DNA from: Adineta steineri | Taxonomy: Eukaryota; Rotifera; Eurotatoria; Adinetida; Adinetidae | Reading direction: 5' to 3' | Length of the DNA stretch: 64,000 nucleotides | NCBI GenBank assembly: GCA_905250115.1 | Contig: CAJNOI010000158.1 | Coordinates: 9,647-73,646 of the forward strand | In this document: one piece after another, positions 13,192 through 25,800 of the stretch | Layout of the letters: the number at the start of each line of letters is the position of its first letter | How positions within the stretch are numbered: the first letter of the stretch is position 1 | Notes under the pieces: generated by a model | The model's input: only the letters and a program-made list of their open reading frames with translations | The model's database searches: none | Told to the model about the DNA's origin: nothing | Position numbers and translations under genes: made by a program

Positions 13192-15403
13192 TCTAGATTA
13201 CCTGTTAATAATTATATAAAATTTCCAACAAAAAATTAATTTGTTACAAACTTCACGTAATAACAAAGTATTAATCTAAGTAAAAAGAAGAAAAGGTTCA
13301 AATCATAAAATATATTGGTAACATTTTGTTCTTCGTTGAACAACTGTTGAGTTTTCGTTTTGCCCTTTATTGTATAATACACGGACACATATACTTTTTT
13401 TTATTATCTGACATTTAACGGAAATGTATTAAATTTATATTCATATTTTTAAACTAAATTTACGTTTATTATAGATTTGACATTGAAATAGATTAGATAA
13501 AAGAAATGAAACAATAACATATAAATATGTCTGCAAAAAAAAAGTATTACAGAACGAAAGAAAAAGGAATATGATTTTATATGTATGGATGTAATAAAAA
13601 GGACCTACAATGAGTAAGTAGTGGTGCAATAAAACCCAACCGTAAGAATTTTTTTTTTAAAGAAAAAAAAATGTTTTAAAAGAGGTCACTGACAGTCAAA
13701 ATTTGCTACACTGTTCTTTATTAAAAAATTATTCAAAAAAAAATAGTGTCAAATATTGTTTTTATATTTTATTTCTGACAATGACATGAAACATAAAATG
13801 AAATCTTATCTATATAAATAGAAACTCAGTAGCATATTGTTTTATACGTATTATTCATGTTTTTGTCATTTTATTTATTTAAAGTAAATATTCATTGAAT
13901 GAATCACACTTCAACTGTCACTTACTACAATCAACTAGGAAGATAAAATTATATTATTTATAGGTTTTATCAAATGTTTTATGATAAATATTAAAGAAGA
14001 AATATATTTCACATGAAATCTACCTTTTTAAGATACCAAATTCAATTGCATATGTAAGAGTATATGTCTAACCATAACATTTGTACATTGTGACTATTAT
14101 GCTATATCGCCATAGGTTATGTATGGTTTTAACATTGAACTATTATCTCTCCCTATACAATGACCGACGAAAGAAAAAGAGATAATTGTGAAAGTATAAA
14201 AAAACATAAGTTATAATTATAACGAATGATAAAAAATAATTATTCTCATAACTTTTCATATGTAATGATCTAGACTAACAAAGTTTCATATTATTTAATA
14301 GCAACTGGTTCTAAGAACTATCGTTCATATGATAAGTAATAACAGATCTGATACGCACGCGCTTGAATTTCCCAACTAAAGTTATTATTCCCTATCACTG
14401 AATATTTATCAAGGTATTATTAGTAGAAATGGTATTCTATATAACCAATGATTATCTTCTCGTCCATGTACTAACTTAACATCTTTAAATATTCTAATCG
14501 AAACGAATGAATTTTCTATGTACTTAGACGTTATTAACTTATATATACAATTATTTTTGATAAATCACTCTATTTTGTAGTTCGTTTTATAACACTAATG
14601 AGAGAAATGTTTTTGATAGAGACGATATAATGAAAATATTTAGTCATGCGTCTCTAACTGTGACCGTTTGACCTCTATCGTCTGCTATATAATGTCTATC
14701 GGCTTGTTCACGCAACGCAACACTTCAGACATTATGTATTTTGTTAAAAGCTGAAAACGAGCGTTTACATCATGCTGTAGAGTATGTGTGAACATATCAG
14801 AAAATGTATTCTGTTCTACAAGAAATTATTATTCTGATTCGTATGCCAGAAGTCTTAGTTATTACGTCACTCATAACAGGTTTTTATGCGTTACGTTTGA
14901 ATTCACCGTATACGTTGAGATTGGGTTTTAAATGTTTTCTCACCTGTTGGCCAAGATCTTTCTTATCACCGAAGAACCAAGTTTTGCCCCTTGCTTGACA
15001 GTGAGATATTTTCAATCTAACAGAGATACAAGCGATTTCTTCAGACATCTACGCAATCTTTATTGATAAGAGATGTAAAAAGTTTTTTTTCTGAACATCA
15101 GAACAACTTGTTCTAATTGGTTATAGAAATATCTGAAGATTTCGTTTTTCTCAATTGTCATCATTATAAACTTTTATTATCTTGTTTAAAGAGCATATTT
15201 ATTTCTTTTAAATGATCGTTACATAAAATATAACCGACGTATTGAAAAGACTATTACATTTGTTTTGTGAAAAATCAAAATTATATATTCAATTGAAACA
15301 ACTATTAACATTATATACAATATTACAAAAAAAATTATTGTATATGTTCGGCTCAAAAAGAAAGAAAAAATAAATGAACATTACAAATCAAAGCAATCGT
15401 TAG
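13192..15403. other. Intergenic, no gene seen
   Basis: AT-rich spacer between two minus-strand genes. The 64-codon plus-strand frame at 14804-14998 lies in a slightly less AT-rich patch but has no homologue I recognise and no splice continuation. No tRNA or repeat recognised. Confidence 0.5.
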
Positions 15404-16579
15404 TTAAATTGTTTCTTTTGATATTGAACCAAAATCAGGATCTAAATGGAGAATAAAATTATCAATAGTTTGCTCATATTTGTCTATTTGATTATTGATA
15501 TATTCAATTCTTTTGGATGAGAATCGTGTTCCATCGATACGATCAGCACGTTCATACAGTAGTCGAGCCCATTGTAGATATTTGAGAGCGTCAATAACCA
15601 AGGATTCGTTAAACTGTGATTCTTGACAGAGTTCACCTTTTTGAACATAACTAAATGCAAGGTCTCGAAGAATTCGTATAAGTAATGCTTGATCATCATC
15701 AAACATTTGTAATCGATCAACATAATCTAATCCCCACTCAGAGAAGTACCAATCGTTTTGCAATATATAAATAAAAACGTGTGTGAGATGAGCTAGTAAA
15801 GGTACTATATGACTTCCAAAATTATTTGAAGCGATCAGAATAGTAACTGAATGAGATTTAATTTTTTGCATGAAATTGAGACATCTTTCAATATCTTGAA
15901 ATACGTTAAAGCAATATATTTGCGTTGTATTCCGTGAAACAGGGTCGGGAATAGTGTCAAGACAGATTAATGGTTCAATCATGCCAGTAGATGGAATTGT
16001 ATTAATATCATAGTCATTTATTGATGTTGCCTTACAAAATGCTAGTTTTAGGTAGGGACAATTTTCTTGCCTACCAATATAATCATCTAACCAAACGATG
16101 TGATGTGTCACCAGAGCATCACTTGATCGAATTAATGAAATAGGCGGACGCTGTACACGTCGAGTTGTTTGCCTTTTTGGAATAATTCCACCAAAAATAG
16201 TTTGAATGTTTGTTCTTGATACTCGATTACGTATCCAATTAAGATATTCATCATCAAATTCCACATATGTTTTGAAACGGTTATCATATATTTGTAAAAT
16301 GAAATCTTTTAAGCTTATAAGAAAAGTTTTCTCAATCAATTGAACAAGTTCNNNNNNNNNNNNNNNNNNNNNNNNNNNNNNNNNNNNNNNNNNNNNNNNN
16401 NNNNNNNNNNNNNNNNNNNNNNNNNNNNNNNNNNNNNNNNNNNNNNNNNNNTCTTTTAAGCTTATAAGAAAAGTTTTCTCAATCAATTGAACAAGTTCAT
16501 TATAAGATAAGTTTGAACTAATGAAAAATGTATGAAATAGATTTAAAAAATAAACGGCGAAATTAAACGATATCATCAT
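15404..16579 (-). CDS. Uncharacterised rotifer-type protein, broken by an assembly gap
   Basis: An open frame of 391 codons on the minus strand, 34 of them unknown because of 100 Ns at 16352-16451. The identical 47-nt sequence on both sides of the gap makes the peptide ELVQLIEKTFLISLK appear twice; collapsing it gives about 342 aa. The middle contains alternating hydrophobic strands (VTILIASNNFG, FIYILQNDW) followed by a helical part (EWGLDYVDRLQMF, ILRDLAFSYVQKG, ALKYLQWARLLYERAD). From memory this order resembles proteins that are expanded and uncharacterised in bdelloid rotifers, often beside TPR or ADP-ribosyltransferase modules; neither module is present here. The first about 20 residues (MMISFNFAVYFLNLF) could be intron, because a good acceptor (TTTTTCATTAG) precedes the conserved part near 16520. 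Function unknown. Confidence 0.6.
   Translation of the reverse strand: MMISFNFAVYFLNLFHTFFISSNLSYNELVQLIEKTFLISLKXXXXXXXXXXXXXXXXXXXXXXXXXXXXXXXXXXELVQLIEKTFLISLKDFILQIYDNRFKTYVEFDDEYLNWIRNRVSRTNIQTIFGGIIPKRQTTRRVQRPPISLIRSSDALVTHHIVWLDDYIGRQENCPYLKLAFCKATSINDYDINTIPSTGMIEPLICLDTIPDPVSRNTTQIYCFNVFQDIERCLNFMQKIKSHSVTILIASNNFGSHIVPLLAHLTHVFIYILQNDWYFSEWGLDYVDRLQMFDDDQALLIRILRDLAFSYVQKGELCQESQFNESLVIDALKYLQWARLLYERADRIDGTRFSSKRIEYINNQIDKYEQTIDNFILHLDPDFGSISKETI
16352..16451. other. 100-N assembly gap flanked by a 47-bp direct repeat
   Basis: Exactly 100 Ns, the conventional length for a gap of unknown size. The 47 bases 16305-16351 before the gap are identical to 16452-16498 after it, so the two contig ends most likely overlap and the gap is spurious. 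Confidence 0.9.
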
Positions 16580-16913
16580 GAATGTCTTTTTATTAGTTAA
16601 ACACTAAAAAAATAAAGAAACGTACGGAATGAAACAGAACTATGTATTAGATTGGACGATAATGTAGTCATATAAAGTTTCTTTCTTGTAATGCTGACGT
16701 GTTTTATAACTCTACTTGCTAACTGATTAGGACGCAAGAAAGAAATGAAAGAAAATCAATAAATGTATATTTTTGAGGTTGGACAAAATAGGAAAGGTTG
16801 GAAGTTCGTTTAGCAACATATACACACTGATAACATTATTATGCTGTTAACATATACACTCGCAGAGCAAAAGTATATTATTTGGCAGATTTTATATAGA
16901 AAATATTACTTAA
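16580..16913. promoter_or_regulatory. Divergent intergenic spacer, likely shared promoter region
   Basis: About 330 bp separate the minus-strand start at 16579 from the plus-strand start at 16914, so both promoters and 5' UTRs must fit here unless upstream exons exist. I see no clear TATA box or initiator and cannot place a transcription start. Confidence 0.35.
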
Positions 16914-18751
16914 ATGGATGGTATTGAACTGAGAATCACTTATAAAGGTCGTACAAGGTCTACATGGTTATTTACAAACACGACCACAAAACAAGAATTT
17001 GATGATTATATTCGATCAAAGATTGTTAGCGATGAATTGAAAGACTATGATATTCAATATGAGGACCCAACAAGTGGTAATAAGATCACTCTAGACAAAA
17101 ATCAATCTAATTTTCTAACTCCAGTATTTATCTGTGCTACAGTACTTACTGGTGTTTATTCTTTAACATGTGCTGACCATTTTATAAACATATTTATTGA
17201 ACCAATATTGCAAGGTGATGACGGTCTGTTTACTATATACATTTTGAAAGTTTTAATCCTTTCGTTTTTAATTTTAGATCAAATCAATGCATTATCACCA
17301 GCTACATGTGATTTAGAATCACTAATACCACTAGATTTTTCACCTGCGTTTGGTAAATTATAAATGTTTTCTGTCTTAAAATTTTTTTATTTAATTTAGA
17401 GAGATTTTTAGAAAATCTCGAACGACACGGAGAAGATTGTGTCGGTCAAGAAAACGGCTCCGATAGTGTCAATGATCAAGGTAGTGTAGAAATTTATAGA
17501 AAACTACTAGACTATAGAAATCTTTTATCTGAGAAATCAGTTTAGCTATTCAAAATTTAACTATTTTTAAATTTATACTTCTAATACAGTCCAATCGCTT
17601 ATTGGGTCATATTTTTAGCATGATATCTATTGTTTCTTATTTGATTTGATATTAAGACGTAGAAAAGGTAATTTCTAAAATACGAATATTAATTATAGGT
17701 GATGTTGCGCCAACTAAACACATGCATCAATCAGAAGGGCACAGCGTGGACAAAAATTCGCCGATGCCTACAACGTCAAAATGTTCAGATTTAGATGTAA
17801 AACACATTCGTATGATCCACGATGTTAGTCCACAACCTGGTAGATGGCGATATATATCTGATGTTGTACCGCAACGTCCTGCTGAGGAACGGAAATCTGA
17901 AGCAAAGCGTAGTCATGCTCTACTATCAGGTGTCAAAACACCAGAACAAAGAAACCAACATATCAGACCTATTATTAGCGTATGTCAAAATAATTCTAAA
18001 TATAACTTTTTGAACTCTAGATTTACCTATAGATTCCGTCCTTTGTTGTTAAATTAATCAAATCTGGTGTCCCAGTTGCTTTGTTGGTAGCTAGTGTGAC
18101 TGAAAAAAAAGTTGATAACGAACGTGTGTGGAGCTTACATCGACCCAGTAAATTTCGGCGACCAGGCTGTAGTGCGGAATCCGATGGTGCTAATCCTATT
18201 GAAATGGTTTTGAACCAAGAATTAGTTCAACATGGGCAATTCAAGTATGATACTTAAGCTTATATTTATTACTATGAATAGTCTTTTTAGAATAGAAGTG
18301 ATTTTAATTAGGAAACCAGGTGAAATCAGTAAAAATTTAGGAGGTCTTGTCTTGCATAAACTAGATGAAGATAGTGTACAAAAGCTTCATGTTGCTGAAC
18401 ACAATAATAAACTTATTCGATTAGCTTTTATTTTGAAGATCAATGGATTACGACACATGAACACATTTGGTTTGTCTGGTTTTATGAATTTTAGTACGTA
18501 AAAAAATAATTCTATTCTTTATATTTATATTGTTATCTATCATATCTGTAGCAACCAAAGATAAAAGTTGTCCATCATCGGTTCAACCAAAAATATGCCT
18601 GGAATGTAATCAATCAATTAAACGGAAACGACCAGCAAAAAGGGTAGGATGTTCCTAGAAAATAATATTTATTATTACAAAATAGTTTGCTATTTTATTT
18701 CAGCGTTCAACAGCATATTCTGACTCTGACTCAGACATCACAGAAGAATAA
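16914..18751 (+). CDS. Divergent Rel-homology-like protein with possible PB1-like N-terminus
   Basis: Exons 16914-17214, 17278-17352, 17400-17480, 17699-17979, 18033-18244, 18291-18493, 18552-18643 and 18704-18751 join in phase to 430 aa and TAA. Residues 1-65 (LRITYKGRTRS ... DIQYEDPTSGNKITL) look like a PB1/ubiquitin-type fold, tentatively. The rest follows the order of an N-terminal Rel homology domain: SPQPGRWRYISDV in place of the RFRYxCEG recognition loop, RPIIS for the PTI strand, VALLVASVTEKK for VVVSLVTKDPP, SKNLGG for the FxNLGI strand, NNKLIRLAFIL for LNxVRLCFQ, and TKDKSCPSS..KICLECN for the linker, then a basic NLS-like KRKRPAKRR and an acidic serine tail. Canonical Rel proteins bind kappaB DNA. 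Here the Cys and Glu of the DNA-contact loop are absent and there is no second (IPT/TIG dimerisation) domain. An alternative acceptor at 18312 stays in frame. Family call is inference by eye. Confidence 0.55.
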
Positions 18752-19824
18752 GCAAAAGATAATTATTATTCATAAAATATATTCTATACAAATTCATTAT
18801 AAATTAATGTACATTTTTATTTGTTTCGTTTTAAATTTCTTTTATTTATCTCATTTATATCAGCATTATTCTTTTATATTAAATACAATATTCCGGAAAT
18901 TCATATTAATTTGGAAAATATTAAAGCTTTTCATTCATTAGTAATCATATATAGTTACTTAATTTCATTGAAACTTAAACGACTAGTTTGATCAACTAAC
19001 AGATATGAACTATCACGAGATTAATTAATCATTTTCGTATATGTATAATTGAAACATACAACAAATGTTTCATTTAAAGAATCTTTTTTCACGTAAATAA
19101 TAATCTTGTAATTATACGTAATGATTTCTTATGTGATATTGAGAAAAACACTATTTTTTACGCAGCTAAAAAATACATAAATGTCTGTATAAATTCAACA
19201 AATTTGACTCTAATTGTTATCCATTATTTCTAATATCGAATTATCAAGAACGATCGATTCGATTTTTCGTTGAATATTTTCTTAACATCAAAGAATGAAA
19301 ATAAGTAGGAGATAAAAAATAGGATAAATACTTATCAAAATTGACAAGTAAATATTGTCAAATATTTTCTTAATTTAAATATATTACAAAATTTGTTTAT
19401 TATTAGTATCTGTGCAGAGAATTTAGAAAGTTAACATAATGAGTTATATCAAATATCAATCGTGTGTTTAATTTAAGAATTGAATCGATTTTCAAATTAA
19501 ACATTCGCAAGCCGCTGATGTGCTTTGTTACAAAAATTTTAGTATTACAATAAACATTGACATTATAAGAACAAAAGAAAAAAAAAGAAAACAAACATAA
19601 TCCTCGTTTTATCAAACAACAAATACACACACACACACACACACAGATTATTTATGTTATTTAACAATGATATGACAATGTGAGTTTAATAAACAACAGC
19701 AACGAGTATTTTAAGAAAAAAAGAAAAAGACAAAAAAAAAACACATGTGCAGTGAAGAAGAAAAACAAAATGAGAGACTAATATTTCTAAGAATGAGAAG
19801 AAAAAAGGATAATTAAAAAAAATG
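18752..19824. other. Intergenic, convergent gene ends
   Basis: Spacer between the plus-strand Rel-like gene and the minus-strand RasGAP gene, so it holds two 3' UTRs. It is very AT-rich, with a CA microsatellite at about 19622-19645. No gene seen. Confidence 0.5.
19622..19645. repeat. CA microsatellite
   Basis: About eleven uninterrupted CA units in the spacer between two convergent genes. Confidence 0.95.
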
Positions 19825-22800
19825 TTATCCTATCTCATTTTCAAGATGTGAAAGTATAGATAAATTATCAATATCATCATCTTCATCATTATCTGGTGGT
19901 AATGGTGGTTTACTATACAAAAAAATAAATTTCTTTTCTGTATTATCATCAAGACAAAAATTTTTTTCAATTGGTCGACAATTATTATTATCATTATCAT
20001 CATCCGAATAATCAATTCTATTCAGATCATCAATATTAGTTGTAACATTGTTTTCATTTATTAAATAAATTAATTGTCGATATTCTTCAATTTGTTCATT
20101 TGATCGATTTAATTCATCACGAAGTCTAAATAAAAGATTTTTATTGATAATTTAAATTTTGAAAAAAAAACCGAAAAGAAAAAATCAAGCACAAACACAT
20201 GCTGAATAACAACACAAACAATCAATAACGTGCAACTACATAAAATAATGAATAAAAAAACAAGGACACATGCTTGAAATATAATAATTGTATATAATAA
20301 TAACCCACCTGATTGTTAAACAACTGTCTCATGCGAGCAGAGCCTGAGAGAAAGAAGAAGTCATGCAAAATTACTATTTAAATTATTTATAAGATTAGAA
20401 GAAAAAAAGTTTATTCTTCCCCATTGTTTTTAAATAATCTAATGAATTAGTTTCAATTTTACTAACCGTTCAGCTTGTTTTTCACATTCCATACGACGAC
20501 ATTTTTCTTCTTGATATAAATTTAACATTGGTGAGCGTTGTGGAAGAACTAATTCCTTAAATTAAACAAAATATTAATCGATTTTAAAGTATATACATAT
20601 ATGGAATCCATTAACACTCATACTAGTCGTTATGTTTTTTTTTTCTTACATAACTAATGGAATATATATTTATTATAGGTATACATGATGATAGACAAAA
20701 GAAATCTATTAAATAGCAATTACTAATGCTTCCGATTACTATAAGATTTCAGTGAGAATTTGATAAAGATGATTTACTTTATTAGATGATGAATGACTCA
20801 GTGCTTTGACACCCATTTTCGGTGGTGGTTGTTGAGATGCTAAATTCGATTGTCTTTTATTTGTTCCACTAAGTTCATCATTTGTTTTTAAACAATAATA
20901 AGTTGTTGGAGAATTTTTATTTGTAGGTGGTGGTGGTATAGTCATATTTGATGATGCTAAACTTTGTGTACTTCTTGTCATATAACTATTATTTAAAACA
21001 AATAATGGTTGTTGTTGTAAAGATTGTCGACTAGCTGAATGAACAAGAGATTGATGAGAAGATGAAGAAGGAGAAGGTGATGATGGATTTTGAAGAGATT
21101 CAATACAAAGACTATTAATAAAATAAAGTGCTTTTGTTGAATCAGTTTGAGATTGATTTAAATGTCTTTGATTATTATCATCATCAGATAAATCACTATG
21201 AATATGTTCATCTGTTTTCATCATTTGATTATTATTATTATTATTAAAAAGTGGATTTTTGAAAGACAATGGTGTACGAATATTTTCTTTATTAAGATTT
21301 TCAACAGTTGTTATTGTTGGTGATGCTGATATTGAATGATAACCTTGTGATGAACCATTTGTTGTACCTGTACCAGTTAATGATAAAGATATTTGACTAC
21401 CATATGGGGATGAACGTATATCATTGGATTGTTTATCTAAACGATTATAAAATTGTTCAGATGATATTGGTGTTGTTGAATGATGATAGATATGATGATG
21501 ATGATGATGTAAATGAATTTGCGTACTATTTGATGATGATGAATAAAATAATTTAATATTTGTTAATTCATTTAAAACATATTCTAATTCATTTAATGTT
21601 CGACGTGTATTTATATCGATTTGTTCAAATAAATCAGCAAGAGTTGTATGAAGAATTGAATATTCTCGACCTAAATCAATATCACATTTATCATCATGAG
21701 TATTATTAACATGTGATGATCGTGGTTCATCATAATCATGATCAACGGTCTAAAATAAAGAAATAAATTCAATTGAAATAATAATTCTATATTTGAAATT
21801 TACAGATATATTAGCTAAAAATCGACGCATATTATCCGATTCTTTTCCAACAAAATCATTCATAAATTTCATATAAGATTCTTTTGGACCAAATCTAAAT
21901 AAGAATTTTCGATTTTATAAATCAATATTAGATATTCTTTTTTACTTTGAAAAATTTGCTAATGTTTGTAATGTTTTAGCAATCAATGTTAATTTTCTTG
22001 AGGATTTTTCATTTGGATATTCTATAAAAATGAATTTTAATTAAAACAAAAAAAAAAGAAGGAAATTTTCTTTACCTTGTGTAAGACCGAATAGATTAGG
22101 TGATAGAATAGCTGGACAAAGGAAACGAAGAAAAACAGATCCACTTATTAAATTAAACATTGTTTCATCTGATGATGATAATTGTCGAAGTTTCCAAAAT
22201 ATACGTTTTAATTCCCTTTAAAATGAAAAAAAACAATAAGTAATGATTTTATTTTCGAAAAAAATCTTACTGAGGAAATAATGAATGTGATTGTTGAATT
22301 TCTAACCAAATTTTTTCACATAATGTTCGTAATGTAATTTGATTTCGTTCTAAATTTTGTACATTTGATACTCGACCTGGATCAACTTCTAAATCCATAT
22401 CATTGGAAGTTTTGGATGAAACAATATCTGTTACAAATTTTGTTAATGTTTCACGTAAATATGTTTCACCAATTAATTTCATATAGGCTTCCATTGATTT
22501 TGTTGCGATTGAATTACCACGAAATGTTAATGTATTATCTGGTGTAGATAAAATTTCTGCTTGAACAATATCAACAAGAAATGATGTGGAAAATGATAAT
22601 GATTGAGCAATACGAGTTAATGATGTGGCTTAAATAAATAGAACAATTCAAGTGAAATTAATCTATTATTTAGTTAGTTTAGAATTATCGGAATTCATGG
22701 TTTTTAATGATTTAATCTTATTATAATTAGAATTGAACGCGATCAGAAGATGGATTTTTTGTGGAACTCACGTCAGTTTTTAAAGAAAATCCTAAATGTA

Positions 22801-25800
22801 AGTTTTCCAGCTTCTCCTCCGTCATTACAGATCTTAGCACCCAGTGTCAAAGGTCATGGGTACAAACCAAGGCTGTCTTAAAATTGTTGGGTATGACCAA
22901 GAATACTATGAAATGAGGGTGTAGGTGATAGATTAATGTATCACCTACACCCTAAAAATGTACTTAAAGATTGTTGAAATAAAAAGTTTTCAATTCCGTT
23001 CGACTTCTTCCTCTTTGTATATCTCAAGAGACTATTACGCTTGATACAATTTCGATGATAACCTCATTGGAATTATCGTATAATTATATTTTTATTCGTA
23101 ACTATTATCTATGAGATTAAACATGTTCGCAAATGAATTAATTTCGACAGTTTTATATCTTATAAAACTAATCAAATTCTCTAGTTTACGAAATAGAATA
23201 AATCTAATATTAAACATACCAATTTCATCTTTATCACGTAGACTAATATGTGGTTCAAGAATTCTAATAAGTCGAAGATAATCTCGTCGTATATACTAGA
23301 AAAAATATTTTAATTTTTATTGAATAATAAAAACAAGATGAAATACAAACTTCTTGTAAATGTAAATATGATTCAATTGGTAAAATTTCAATGGCTTGAT
23401 ATTTCGCTTTAATTCTAATATTAAATGATCCATCTTGTAATCTTTGTGATTTATCTTTACCAGTTACAGTTAAACCTGATGGTATTTGTAATGGATACCA
23501 TTGTTCAATAAATTGATTTCCTGTTATTATTGATAATGGTATATCAACATAACCAATTAAATCAATATCATGTCCATTGATTTGCTTTTGTTTACGTCGT
23601 TCAACTTCTCGATAAATTTTACAACGAAGTATTGAACAACCTTTAAAATTTATTTATTTAAAAAGAAAATAAATGAAATAGAGATAATATTACCTTCTGG
23701 TATATCTTTAAATGTAAAATTTTCACCCCAAAACAATATTTCACGTCGTTCTTTACTTGTTGTTTTACCATATATATCATCATCAAGAAAAATTTTAACG
23801 TAATATCTAATAGAAAAGAAAAAATATATATATTTGAATTTTCTTTTTTTGATTTTTCTATTACTTTTTTTTCGTAGGTAAACCTTTCGCTTCTAATATC
23901 CAAATATCTAATGAATTATCTGTTCTTAAACCATGTATTTTTGTGATTGTATCTAAAGATGTTTGTCGTAAATTATTCGTTAATATTGAACAATCAGGTG
24001 AATATTGTTTAGAACGTAGATAATAATTTTTTTTCTCATTTTTATTTCGTATTTCAATACAAGGATATGATGAAAAATGTTCATCATTTGTATCTAATGA
24101 TGTTTGTAATATACTTGGATGTAAACGACGAATATGACACGTATCTAACATTAATTGAGTCGGAATTGTTGTTGATATTGATCCTAATGAACCATTACCA
24201 GATGTACCATTTAATACAAAAAGAGATTCATGTGAACGAGATCGATTTGTTGGAATGTTACTAAAGGAAAAAAAGAAAAAAATGAATTATTTATTTGATA
24301 GAAAAAGCTTTTTTTACTGAAGTGATGGAGATGTTTGTTGATTATTTGTAGTTATTAAAGGTTGTTGAAGACGTTTTTGTCGTTCTAATTTAGTAACACT
24401 TTTGGTGCGTTTTAATGAATCAATATTTATATTTGGTGATGGTAAAGATTGTTGATTTGATTTATTATTGGCTGATGAACGACCAAAAAAATATGAAAAT
24501 TTTGTTTTTGATTGTCGAGTCGATGTTGTTGTGCTTGAAGACAAACGATCAGATAATGAGTCTATACATATGACAAATAAGAAAGTAGAAGGATTAACTT
24601 TATCTATATTGAATTGATTTTAAAAGAAGAAACAAAAAAAAGAAAGAAACAATCATGGAAGGAGTTGATTCTGCAATCTTTCGATCCGTAATCGGATGTC
24701 TTAGCCATTAGGTCACAAGGCTAACATACAATATACAACATAAAATATGAAGCAAAGAAATGAACATATTGAACATAAGGAAACAAAAGAAAAGAAGAAT
24801 AAAGCAAAAAAAAGGGAAGCGACCCTGGCAGGATTCGAACCTGCAATCTCCTGATTCGAAGTCAGACGCCTTAGCCATTAAGACACAAGGCCAATAATAG
24901 ATATATGGTTCAGATTGAACCATATCTCTGATAAGAAATTGAACATTTGTTCAAAAATATAAATCCTAGACCGTATAAATTTATACATTAGATTTTGTTT
25001 TAAATAAAAAAAAAACCTTCTTTTATGATTTAAATGTTACCTTTCTCTTCGTGTAACTTAATATAAAAACTAACAAAAAAGTGAATGAATTCATACGATT
25101 TAAATATCTAATTAACATATTTCACTTCTAGTACTAGATAATCCTAATCGACTTTACTCTTATCAAATGAATTCGAATAAATAAAAGAGCAAAAAGTCAC
25201 TTTTTTGCCTTGACTCACGAAATGAAATAGAAGAAAGTGAAAAATGTCGATACATATACCTTGAACGAGCATTTGTTCACCTTCTATTCATTTGTTAAAT
25301 AAGTCAAAAGGCACGAATATTACAAATATCTTTGTTAAAGGTGTGTCATTTATTCTCAATAACGGAAGTTAAAGTACATACGGAAACGCCTAGCATACAC
25401 ATGCCCGATTGAATAAAACGAACCTTCATCATCATGAAATTCTTCTTCTTCTATAATCGGTACTCTTTGGTGATACATTGGTGTTGCTATAGAATTATTA
25501 TCAGTAGGAATATTCGTTGTTGTTGTTGTTATCAGTTGATTATTAGATGGCCACCTTTTAAATAAATGTCGCATTATGTCTATTTTTTATTGTTGTACAA
25601 CAACGATAATAATGATGATGATGATGATGCATTGAACAATCGATTGTATCTTTACTTTATGTTTTTTTCTTCTTCTGTCTCTCTCTCTCTCTCTCTCTCT
25701 CTGCCTCCCCTACTTCTTTCTGTCTAATACAAGTCGAAACAATACGAGAGAGTGAATCGATATTCTCTTTTTTTCTTTCTCTGATTTTCTTCTTCTTATT

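Noticed and set aside
14804-14998. 64-codon plus-strand frame with hydrophobic stretch
   Set aside because: No homologue recognised, no splice continuation, and no supporting signals in the spacer.
20739-21269. Separate small protein at the RasGAP 3' half
   Set aside because: It is in frame with, and part of, the 972-nt RasGAP exon 21749-20778.
24708-24923. 71-codon minus-strand open frame
   Set aside because: It is the translation of the tRNA-Arg gene and its decayed neighbour ([17 protein letters not shown] is the usual tRNA shadow).
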